A DNA stretch of 22,395 nt from a virus: positions 1 to 22,395 of IMG/VR virus record IMGVR_UViG_3300021962_009333, one strand, 5' to 3'. Position numbers and translations under genes: made by a program. Positions within the stretch are counted from its first letter, which is position 1. Each line of letters starts with the position of its first letter. Positions 8,453 through 15,095 of this stretch are shown piece after piece. The notes under the pieces are model-generated. The model was not told the origin of the DNA. It did not search any database and saw only the letters and a list, made by a program, of their open reading frames with translations.

Positions 8453-8895
8453 TGAATTGGGATGAATACTTTATAAACATAGCTCAGCAAATCAAATTAA
8501 AATCCAAAGACCAAAAAACACAAATAGGTGTTGTAATAGTTGGTAAAGATAATGAAATTGTATCAACTGGGTATAACTCATTTCCGAGAGGTATAAACGA
8601 TGATTTGCAAGAAAGACAAGAACGACCTGAAAAATATTATTGGTTTGAACACGCCGAACGAAATGCAATTTATAATGCAGCTAGAATCGGAGTATCTACT
8701 TTAGATACTACAATGTATATGACTTGTGATATCAGTTGTGCTGATTGTGCTAGAGCAATTATTAATGCTGGGATAGCTAATGTGGTATTTAGTAAAAGCG
8801 ATAAACCTTGGAGAGAAGAATGGAAGCAATCAGCAGAACGTTCTATTCAGATGTTCAAAGAAGCTGGGATAGATGTGAAATACTTTGAAAAATAA
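8452..8895 (+). CDS. dCMP deaminase (deoxycytidylate deaminase)
   Basis: This 147-aa zinc-dependent deaminase converts dCMP to dUMP for thymidylate synthesis. FEHAERNAIYNAAR (66-79) contains the zinc ligand H67 and the proton-shuttling E69. TCDISCADCARAII (91-104) supplies C96 and C99. The usual proline before the first cysteine is S95 here. MNWDEYFINIA at the N-terminus is typical of the family, so the start is set at 8452 rather than at an in-frame ATG at 8440 that would add MGKV. The chosen ATG forms a TAATG overlap with the Nmad1 stop, the same device used at 2703 and 12619. Size and motifs match phage dCMP deaminases such as T4 cd. The gene ends immediately before the promoter of the replication operon. 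Confidence 0.92.
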   Translation: MNWDEYFINIAQQIKLKSKDQKTQIGVVIVGKDNEIVSTGYNSFPRGINDDLQERQERPEKYYWFEHAERNAIYNAARIGVSTLDTTMYMTCDISCADCARAIINAGIANVVFSKSDKPWREEWKQSAERSIQMFKEAGIDVKYFEK

Positions 8896-8927
8896 TTTGG
8901 AAATACCAAAAAAATACTCTATATTTG
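8896..8927 (+). promoter_or_regulatory. Bacteroidetes-type promoter of the replication operon
   Basis: TTTG lies at 8896-8899 and TATATTTG at 8920-8927, with a 20-bp spacer. The sequence just downstream of the -33 box, TTTGGAAATACCAAA, closely matches the one at 7385 (TTTGGAAATTCCGAA) and is also partly palindromic, suggesting shared control. The promoter lies two bases after the dCMP deaminase stop and about 97 bp before the SSB start, the longest leader in the window. Confidence 0.85.
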
Positions 8928-8944
8928 TAGAACAAAAAGATAAA

Positions 8945-8983
8945 AAGGTTATATTTAGATATAGGTAATATCGATACAACCTT
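8945..8983 (+). promoter_or_regulatory. Possible structured RNA leader upstream of the SSB gene
   Basis: In the predicted 5' UTR, AAGGTT (8945-8950) is complementary to AACCTT (8978-8983). Inside it, GATAT (8958-8962) pairs with ATATC (8968-8972) around the loop AGGTA. The loop bases AGGT (8963-8966) are also complementary to ACCT (8979-8982), so a nested hairpin and a pseudoknot-like fold are alternatives. T4 gene 32 mRNA has a pseudoknot operator bound by gp32 itself, and a similar role here is inferred from position only. Confidence 0.4.
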
Positions 8984-9024
8984 AAACATTAAACAACAAT
9001 TATTAACTTTAAAACGTAAGACAA

Positions 9025-9876
9025 ATGGACATTTCATTAGCCTTGAAACGATTCAATTCGTTACAAAACACTTCCAAAAAATCAGACTCACTTTGGAAGC
9101 CAACACCGGGAAAACATCAAATTAGATTAGTTCCCTACAAATTCAATAAGGATATTCCGTTCATTGAATTATTCTTTCACTACAACATTAACAACAAAAC
9201 TTATCTATCTCCAATTTCGTTTGGTAGACCTGACCCTATTGTTGAGTTTGCAGAAAAACTTAAACGTACAGGCGATACCGATGATTGGAAAGCAGGTAAG
9301 AAGATGGAGCCAAAATTAAGAACATTCGCACCCGTTATCGTAAGAGGTAAGGAGAATGAAGGTGTTAAATTTTGGGGATTTGGTAAGACTGTTTATCAGG
9401 ACATCTTAGGTTACATCGCTGACCCGGATTACGGAGATATCACCGACCCAATGAATGGTAGAGATATCGTATTAGAAATCACTTCAGCAGAAGAATCTAA
9501 TGCGGCTTATCCAACAACAACAATTCGTGTTAAACCTTCTCAATCAAAAGTAGCCGATACAGCAGAGGGAATTCAAAGTGTTTTGGAAAACCAAAAGGAT
9601 ATTACTGAATTATATTCAGAGTTATCTTACGCTGAATTAAAAGGTGTATTAGAAAATTGGTTAAACCCATCTGCGGCTGTATCAACTGATGATGTAGTTG
9701 AAGAATTAGAAGCTCCTAAACAAGCTCCTAAAGCACAACCACAACCATCGGCAGACTTAGGTGGAACTACCGAAATCGGAGATTTACCTTGGGAAACTGA
9801 AGCACCTGTGGCACCAAAAGTAGCAGCACCAAAAGATGATGTAGCATCGGCATTCGATGATTTATTCAACAACTAA
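9025..9876 (+). CDS. Single-stranded DNA-binding protein, T4 gp32-like
   Basis: This 283-aa protein has the gp32 arrangement. A basic N-terminus (MDISLALKRFNSLQN...) would serve cooperative binding. An OB-fold core at about residues 22-215 includes LWKPTPGKHQIRLVPYK, FIELFFHYNI, TYLSPISFGRPDPIVEFA and VKFWGFGKTVYQDI. A Pro/Ala/Gln-rich linker follows (about 216-265), then an acidic C-terminal tail ending DDVASAFDDLFNN for recruiting replication proteins. The predicted protein contains no cysteine, so the zinc-binding site of T4 gp32 is absent. It coats ssDNA during replication and recombination. It is the first gene of the operon followed by UvsX, as expected. The leader is about 90 nt with possible secondary structure, suggesting autogenous translational control. 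Confidence 0.88.
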   Translation: MDISLALKRFNSLQNTSKKSDSLWKPTPGKHQIRLVPYKFNKDIPFIELFFHYNINNKTYLSPISFGRPDPIVEFAEKLKRTGDTDDWKAGKKMEPKLRTFAPVIVRGKENEGVKFWGFGKTVYQDILGYIADPDYGDITDPMNGRDIVLEITSAEESNAAYPTTTIRVKPSQSKVADTAEGIQSVLENQKDITELYSELSYAELKGVLENWLNPSAAVSTDDVVEELEAPKQAPKAQPQPSADLGGTTEIGDLPWETEAPVAPKVAAPKDDVASAFDDLFNN

Positions 9877-9888
9877 AATTAGGTTACA

Positions 9889-10995
9889 ATGGCCAAAAGA
9901 GAAGAAGATTTAGCGAGTATCCTCGCCGATTCTCTAAACAAACAAAATAAGGATGGTAAGATTGCCTATTTCTTAGATGATGATGGGGGTGATGCTCCTA
10001 CCAACGTTAAGGATTGGCTATCTACGGGTAACGCAATGTTAGACGTAGCAATTTCGAATCGCCCTTATGGTGGTTTGCCGGTTGGTCGTATTAGTGAGAT
10101 TACGGGTTTAGAGCAGAGTGGAAAATCTCTGCTCTCCGCCCATCTCTTAGCAGAAACCCAAAAGAAGGGTGGTGTTGCAGTACTAATCGATACGGAAACC
10201 GCAGTAAGTAGAGAATTTTTAGAAGCAATTGGAGTAGATATCTCAAAACTACTTTACGTTTCAGTTGATACTGTTGAAGGTATCTTTGAAGCATGTGAAA
10301 CAATTATTGAGAAAGTAAGAACGGGTGATAAAGATAGATTAGTTACAATCGTAGTAGATTCAGTAGCAGCAGCATCTTCTAAGAAAGAGATGGAAGCTGA
10401 TTATGATAAAGATGGTTACGCAACTGATAAAGCTATTATCATTTCGAAAGCAATGAGAAAAATTACCAATATGATTGGTAGACAATCGATTGCACTTATA
10501 TTCACAAATCAATTAAGACAGAAAATGAACGCAATGTTTGGTGACCCGTGGACAACATCGGGTGGTAAAGCATTAGCATTCCACGCATCTGTTAGATTGA
10601 GATTAAAGAGTATGGGACAATTGAAAGTTGGTGATAGAATCGTTGGTATCAAAGTTCGTACACAAGTTATTAAAAATAGAATGGGGCCACCATTAAGACA
10701 CGCAGATTTTGATATCTACTTTGATAGAGGTATTGATAATTATGGTGGTTGGTTAGCCGTAATGAAAGATGCAAAAATCGTAAAGCAAGCAGGAGCTTGG
10801 TACGAATACATCGATATCGATACGGGTGAAATTTCTAAATTCCAATCTAAGGATTTCGCTAAGATGTTAGAGAATGAGGAATTAAAAGACCAAATCTATC
10901 GTAGAATTTGCGAGGCAACAATTTTATTATACAAAAACAATTCGAATTCGGAAGAAGTTGAAGTTACAACGGACGGAGCAAATGAGTCAGATTAA
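9889..10995 (+). CDS. uvsX: UvsX/RecA-type recombinase
   Basis: This 368-aa protein is a RecA-fold strand-exchange ATPase. The Walker A is GLEQSGKS (73-80), a variant of GPESSGKT. IDTETAVS (100-107) holds the catalytic glutamate E103, and Walker B is VTIVVDSVAA (152-161). A strong RecA/UvsX signature FTNQLRQKMNAMFGDPWTTS begins at 205, and GGKALAFHASVRLRLK at 225 covers the DNA-binding loop 2 region. The N-terminal segment (DWLSTGNAMLDVAISNRPYGGLPVGRISEITG) is the usual lead-in. It pairs homologous DNA for recombination-dependent replication together with the SSB encoded 12 bp upstream. The 3' end overlaps the 5' nuclease gene by 14 bases, so the pair is translationally linked. It is closer in length to T4 UvsX (about 390 aa) than to a domain fragment. 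Confidence 0.93.
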   Translation: MAKREEDLASILADSLNKQNKDGKIAYFLDDDGGDAPTNVKDWLSTGNAMLDVAISNRPYGGLPVGRISEITGLEQSGKSLLSAHLLAETQKKGGVAVLIDTETAVSREFLEAIGVDISKLLYVSVDTVEGIFEACETIIEKVRTGDKDRLVTIVVDSVAAASSKKEMEADYDKDGYATDKAIIISKAMRKITNMIGRQSIALIFTNQLRQKMNAMFGDPWTTSGGKALAFHASVRLRLKSMGQLKVGDRIVGIKVRTQVIKNRMGPPLRHADFDIYFDRGIDNYGGWLAVMKDAKIVKQAGAWYEYIDIDTGEISKFQSKDFAKMLENEELKDQIYRRICEATILLYKNNSNSEEVEVTTDGANESD

Positions 10996-12040
10996 CAAAA
11001 AGTATTTAGATATACTAAAACAAATAGATGAAGAACATAAAGGTTTCGGTGATTTACATCGTAATTCAAAAACCTTAGTTATTGATGGTCTTAATACCTT
11101 CATTCGTTCTTGGTCAACTGCACCAAATCTCAATGATAATGGTGACCACATTGGAGGAATAGTCGGTACTTTAAAAAGTATCGGCTACGCCATCCGTCTT
11201 ATTAACCCCACACGAGTTGTAGTCGTATTTGATGGTAAGGGGGGTTCAAATAGCAGAAAAGAAATATACGCAGGATACAAATCCGAAAGAGGTAAGAATA
11301 AAATCAAAATGAGATTAAATCGTGCCGCTACCGTTGAAATGAATCCTGAAGAAGAGAGTATCTCAATGAAACGTCAAATGACAGCATTGGGAGAACTCCT
11401 ATCTGCTTTACCCGTAACTATTATGATTTATGATGGAATCGAAGCTGATGATGTTATGGCATATATTGCTACCACATTAAAGCAAGAGAATGAAAAGGTG
11501 GTTATAATGAGTTCGGATAAAGATTTTCTTCAATTGGTAAACAAAGATGTGAGCGCATATTCGCCATCTAAGAAAAAGATTTACACAATCGATGAGGTAA
11601 AAGAAGAATATGGATTTCATCCACATAATTTCATTAATTTCAGAATGATTGATGGTGATAAATCGGATAATGTAGAAGGTATTACGGGCTTAGGAGCAAA
11701 AACGATTATTAAAGCATTTCCTATATTAACTGAAGAAACTGTTCATACAACCGAATCTATGTTGGAGTATATTGAAACTCTACCAAAGAAATCAAAAGCG
11801 CATGATTTATTTCAGAATAATTTGGAAATCTTAAAAAGAAATCGTAAATTGATGCAATTATCGGAGCCAGAGTTTAGTGGTAATCTACGTTTGAAAATAA
11901 TGGATAGATTTGATGAACCAACTCCGAAGTTTGATAAGCATTCGTTTTTAAAGTTAGGATTAAAGCATCGTATGTTAGATGCATTCCCAAATATTAACGA
12001 TTGGTTACAATCAACATTTTCACATATAAGTAAATTTTAA
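10982..12040 (+). CDS. 5'-3' exonuclease / flap endonuclease (T4 RNase H-like)
   Basis: This 352-aa FEN/5' nuclease family enzyme removes RNA primers and 5' flaps. The metal-binding carboxylates stand in the expected order: LVIDGLN (D35), VVVFDGKGGSNSR (D84), the arch residues YAGYKSERG (97-105), IEADDVMAYI (E154, D156, D157), MSSDKDFLQL (D179, D181) and MIDGDKSDNVEGITGLG (D226, D229, leading to the helix-hairpin-helix). The start is taken at ATG 10982 (MSQINKKYLD), which overlaps the end of uvsX by 14 bases. An in-frame ATG at 10958 would add eight residues and overlap more. The length suits T4 rnh (about 305 aa) plus a C-terminal extension. Because the polymerase at 3503 has no 5' nuclease domain, this enzyme could supply the missing activity in trans. 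Confidence 0.9.
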   Translation: MSQINKKYLDILKQIDEEHKGFGDLHRNSKTLVIDGLNTFIRSWSTAPNLNDNGDHIGGIVGTLKSIGYAIRLINPTRVVVVFDGKGGSNSRKEIYAGYKSERGKNKIKMRLNRAATVEMNPEEESISMKRQMTALGELLSALPVTIMIYDGIEADDVMAYIATTLKQENEKVVIMSSDKDFLQLVNKDVSAYSPSKKKIYTIDEVKEEYGFHPHNFINFRMIDGDKSDNVEGITGLGAKTIIKAFPILTEETVHTTESMLEYIETLPKKSKAHDLFQNNLEILKRNRKLMQLSEPEFSGNLRLKIMDRFDEPTPKFDKHSFLKLGLKHRMLDAFPNINDWLQSTFSHISKF

Positions 12041-12049
12041 AAATAAGTT

Positions 12050-12355
12050 ATGGCAGACAAAGTAGCACAACCAATTGGAGATAGAGTTCTCCTAAAAGAA
12101 GTAGAACAACAAAACGATAGAACCGCAGGTGGTATCATTATTCCAGATAGTGCAAAATTGGAAGATGTAAAGCGTGCGGAAGTAATCAAAGTAGGACCTG
12201 GTATTTACACACAAAGTGGAACATTAATTCCAATGAGTGTAAAAGAAGGGGATGAAGTAATTTTACCACCATACCACCAAGGTAATGAGGTTAAAATCAA
12301 TGGAGAAAAATATACCTTACTAAGAGAATCAGAAATCTTAATGGTATTAAAATAA
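12050..12355 (+). CDS. groES: GroES-type co-chaperonin
   Basis: This 101-aa protein has the whole GroES (Cpn10) fold: QPIGDRVLLKEVEQ at the N-terminus, the GroEL-binding mobile loop TAGGIIIPDSAKLED (about 25-39), GPGIYTQSGTLIPMSVKEGDEVILPPY in the core, and EKYTLLRESEILMVL at the end. It would cap the host GroEL to fold phage proteins, as T4 gp31 does for the capsid protein. Unlike T4 gp31, which is barely similar to GroES, this one reads as an ordinary bacterial GroES, suggesting acquisition from a host (inference). It starts at ATG 12050 after AAATAAGTT, nine bases after the nuclease stop, within the replication operon. Confidence 0.95.
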   Translation: MADKVAQPIGDRVLLKEVEQQNDRTAGGIIIPDSAKLEDVKRAEVIKVGPGIYTQSGTLIPMSVKEGDEVILPPYHQGNEVKINGEKYTLLRESEILMVLK

Positions 12356-12371
12356 TTTTTAAATTAAACAT

Positions 12372-12375
12372 GGAG
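12372..12375 (+). promoter_or_regulatory. Shine-Dalgarno-like GGAG before the 78-aa gene
   Basis: GGAG at 12372-12375 lies seven bases before the ATG at 12383. It is the only clear, well-spaced Shine-Dalgarno sequence I noticed in the window, where other starts are preceded by A/T-only leaders or the AAGTT motif. It supports the choice of 12383 as the start. Confidence 0.5.
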
Positions 12376-12382
12376 AAAAACT

Positions 12383-12619
12383 ATGAAGTGTATTAAAGTA
12401 ATTAAAGCAGCAAAATCCTATGAATTAGGTGATATTCGCAGAGTAGATAACGCAGAAGCGGATATTAAAGTAAGTACGGGCTATTGGGCATTCTGTCCAA
12501 AATCGGAATGGAAACTTGCAACTCGTAAACCAAAGAACGACCAAGCCACCGACCAAGCCACCGACCAAGTTAAGGTTAAATCTAAAAAACAATTAAAGAA
12601 ACAAAAAGCTGAAGCATAA
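12383..12619 (+). CDS. Hypothetical 78-aa basic protein with a repeated DQAT tail
   Basis: No family is recognised. The N-terminal part (MKCIKVIKAAKSYELGDIRRVDNAEADIKVSTGYWAF...) looks like a small beta-rich domain, with KSEWKLATRK at its end (about residues 40-49). The C-terminal 25 residues are low complexity: N-DQATDQATDQ-VKVKSKKQLKKQKAEA, a repeat followed by a lysine-rich tail. The repeat is also visible as a 12-bp DNA tandem repeat. The stop codon overlaps the helicase ATG by one base (TAATG). Its place between GroES and the helicase suggests co-expression with replication genes, and its lysine-rich end could bind nucleic acid, although this is conjecture. Confidence 0.65.
   Translation: MKCIKVIKAAKSYELGDIRRVDNAEADIKVSTGYWAFCPKSEWKLATRKPKNDQATDQATDQVKVKSKKQLKKQKAEA
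12539..12569 (+). repeat. 12-bp tandem repeat, about 2.6 copies
   Basis: The unit GACCAAGCCACC occurs at 12539-12550 and 12551-12562, followed by a partial copy GACCAAG at 12563-12569. Copies are identical at the DNA level and encode DQAT in frame, so copy number can change without a frameshift. Confidence 0.9.
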
Positions 12620-13974
12620 TGGAAGCAGTAGATACATTAACCAAATATGGCCAATCGTATCAATCTAAAGTTGTAGCTTCTCTTATATCAGATGCAAAGT
12701 TCTTAGAACAGGTAACTGAAATAACTAAACCAGCTTTTTTTGAATCACAAGCCAACCAATGGATTATTGGAGAAGTTCAAAACTACTTCAATGAATTCCG
12801 TACAATTCCTACTATGGAAGTGTTTAAAATAAAGGTAGGCGAAGTTGAGGATAAAGTACTAAAGCAGACCGTAGTTGAACAATTAAAAAATGTTTACTTA
12901 CAAGTTGGTTCTGAAGATTTACCTTATGTTAAGAAAGAATATCTTACATTTGCTAAAAATCAAAAAGTTAAAGATGCCCTTCTAAAATCGGTAGATTTAC
13001 TCAAAGCAGGAAACTACGACAAGATTATAGATACAATGATGGCAGCATCCAAAGTCGGTGTAGAAAACGATTTAGGATTAGATTACATCGATAATTTCGA
13101 ATTGATTATGGAAGATGTCAAACGAAATTCAGTATCGACCGGATGGGAAGTTATTGATGAGTTAATGGATGGCGGATTAGGACCAGGCGAATTAGGAGTT
13201 GTAATGGCGCCATCCGGAATTGGTAAGAGTTGGTTCTTATCAAAGATAGCTTGTTCAGCGGTTCAAAAAGGATTAAATGTGTTACACTATACTTTGGAAT
13301 TATCCGAAAGTTATGTAGGACAGAGATACACTACAATCCTTACGGGTATCCAAACATCCGAACACAAAGAACGTAAAGATGAAATTGTTCGTAAGATTAA
13401 GAATACGCCGGGTAGAGTTCGTATCAAATACTATCCACCACAATTCGCATCTTCAAAAACCTTATCAGCTCATATCGAAAAGTTAAGAGCAAGTGGATTC
13501 AATCCAAATTTAATCATTATCGATTATGCTGATTTGTTAAAATCTGGCAATAGTAGAGATGGTTTGTATGCCGAATTGGGTGGTATATATGAAGAACTTA
13601 GGGGTTTAAGTGGTGAAACGGGCATTCCAATTTGGACAGCAACACAAACAAATAGAGCAGCAATTGACCACGAGGTTATTCAAGCGGATTCGGTTGGAGA
13701 TTCGTATAAAAAAGTTCAAACCGCCGACTTTATTATGAGTGTTAGTAGAAAAACAAAAGATAAACTATCAAACACAGGCCGTATTCACATCGTTAAGAAT
13801 CGATTTGGGCCTGATGGTATGACTTTCCCTGCTAAAATTGATACATTCCACGGAGTTATGGATGTGTTTGCTGCTAATTCGGCTGATGGTGTTATAGCTA
13901 CCAAAGACTCTAAAAACGGAGAGAATTTAGAGAAAAAATTATTACACAAAAAGTATGTAGAGAATATGGGATAA
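12619..13974 (+). CDS. DnaB-family replicative helicase (T4 gp41-like)
   Basis: This 451-aa protein is a hexameric RecA-fold helicase. The N-terminal helical domain (1-150) precedes the motor domain, which begins STGWEVIDELMDGGLGPGELG (172-192). Walker A is APSGIGKS (197-204). LHYTLELSESYVGQRY (222-237) holds the family's catalytic glutamate region. Walker B is LIIIDYADLL (298-307), and the sensor/motif H4 segment is ATQTNRAA (341-348). VKNRFGPDGMTFPAKID near the C-terminus is the typical ending with an arginine-finger strand. The enzyme would unwind the phage replication fork on the lagging strand. A primase was not found in this window. It is coupled to the small upstream gene by a 1-nt overlap and is the last gene before a 97-bp gap. 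Confidence 0.92.
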   Translation: MEAVDTLTKYGQSYQSKVVASLISDAKFLEQVTEITKPAFFESQANQWIIGEVQNYFNEFRTIPTMEVFKIKVGEVEDKVLKQTVVEQLKNVYLQVGSEDLPYVKKEYLTFAKNQKVKDALLKSVDLLKAGNYDKIIDTMMAASKVGVENDLGLDYIDNFELIMEDVKRNSVSTGWEVIDELMDGGLGPGELGVVMAPSGIGKSWFLSKIACSAVQKGLNVLHYTLELSESYVGQRYTTILTGIQTSEHKERKDEIVRKIKNTPGRVRIKYYPPQFASSKTLSAHIEKLRASGFNPNLIIIDYADLLKSGNSRDGLYAELGGIYEELRGLSGETGIPIWTATQTNRAAIDHEVIQADSVGDSYKKVQTADFIMSVSRKTKDKLSNTGRIHIVKNRFGPDGMTFPAKIDTFHGVMDVFAANSADGVIATKDSKNGENLEKKLLHKKYVENMG

Positions 13975-14071
13975 CCGAAAAAATGTCATATAAAGTTTTC
14001 TAAAGAAAAGAGAAAATTTTAATTTTTGATGAATAGTTATACCTACAACTCTAACAAAAAATTTATATAAG

Positions 14072-15085
14072 ATGAGCAAATTATTTACAGAAAGAATCCC
14101 ATTCAAACCATTTGAATATCCGGATTATTATAACGAAGGATGGTTGAAGCAAATGCAAGCATTTTGGTTACATACGGAAATTCCAATGCAAGGTGATGTT
14201 AAGGATTGGAATGAAAATCTATCCGCATCCGAAAAGCATTTGGTTGGAAATATTCTTTTAGGATTTGCGCAAACCGAATGTGCAGTATCAGACTATTGGA
14301 CAGGTATGGTTACTAAATGGTTTCCAAAGCATGAGATTAGACAAATGGCAATGGCATTTGGTTCACAAGAAACAATACATTCAGTTGCATATTCTTACTT
14401 AAATGAAACATTAGGATTAGATGATTTCGCAGGCTTTATGCATGATGAAGTTATGAAAGAAAGATTCGAATTACTAACAAATACAACCGCAGATTGGAGT
14501 CCTAAAGATTTACAAACAAATCATAAGGCTAGAGTTGAGGTCGCTCGTTCACTTGCTATCTTTTCTGCATTTGCAGAAGGTGTAGCATTGTATTCTTCAT
14601 TCGCTGTATTGTATTCATTCCAAATGAGAAATCTCCTAAAAGGAATCGGTCAACAAATGAAGTGGAGTGTAAGAGATGAATCGTTACACTCAAAAATGGG
14701 TTGCCAATTATTTAGACATATGTGCGATGAATATCCTGAATTATTGGAAGAAGCTAAATCGGATATTTACAAAGCAGCTGAAATCATTAGAGATTTAGAG
14801 CATAAATTCATTGATAAAATTTTTGAAATGGGCGATTTGGATAATCTTAAAAAAGATGACCTAAAAGAATTTATCTCAAAAAGAGTAAATGAAAAATTAG
14901 CAGAATTAGGTTACAATCCAATTAAAGGAGGAGATGATTACTTTGAATTTGATGAAGTAAAAGCATCCGAATTAGATTGGTTCTATCATCTTACAGGAGG
15001 AGTTACACACACCGATTTCTTCGCAATGAGACCAACGGATTACTCAAAAGCAGGAGAAGGTGAAAATTGGGATGATATATTTTAA
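14072..15085 (+). CDS. nrdB: Class I ribonucleotide reductase, small (beta) subunit
   Basis: This 337-aa protein is a ferritin-like diiron subunit that generates the radical for ribonucleotide reduction. Probable metal ligands are E69 (in FAQTECAVSDYW), E100 and H103 (in SQETIHSVAY), E169 (in SAFAEGVALYSS), and E203 with H206 (in RDESLHSKMG). The radical tyrosine position is kept: Y107, seven residues after E100 as in the E. coli E-T-I-H-S-x-x-Y segment. The first ligand is glutamate where E. coli has aspartate (D84). The C-terminus (AGEGENWDDIF) is the tail that docks on NrdA. It starts at ATG 14072 after a 97-bp gap with no clear host-type promoter, and NrdA begins 10 bp after its stop. Confidence 0.93.
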   Translation: MSKLFTERIPFKPFEYPDYYNEGWLKQMQAFWLHTEIPMQGDVKDWNENLSASEKHLVGNILLGFAQTECAVSDYWTGMVTKWFPKHEIRQMAMAFGSQETIHSVAYSYLNETLGLDDFAGFMHDEVMKERFELLTNTTADWSPKDLQTNHKARVEVARSLAIFSAFAEGVALYSSFAVLYSFQMRNLLKGIGQQMKWSVRDESLHSKMGCQLFRHMCDEYPELLEEAKSDIYKAAEIIRDLEHKFIDKIFEMGDLDNLKKDDLKEFISKRVNEKLAELGYNPIKGGDDYFEFDEVKASELDWFYHLTGGVTHTDFFAMRPTDYSKAGEGENWDDIF

Positions 15086-15095
15086 ATTATAAGTT

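Noticed and set aside
12370-12396. Eight-codon upstream ORF overlapping the start of the 78-aa gene
   Set aside because: It arises from the Shine-Dalgarno region by chance, and nothing suggests it is translated.
13995-14013. A/T hairpin TTTTC-TAAA-GAAAA after the helicase gene as a terminator
   Set aside because: The stem has a single GC pair and no proper T-tract follows, so termination is not supported.
14025-14071. Possible promoter for nrdB starting with TTTG at 14025
   Set aside because: No TAnnTTTG occurs at the required distance; the best string is TAACAAAA.
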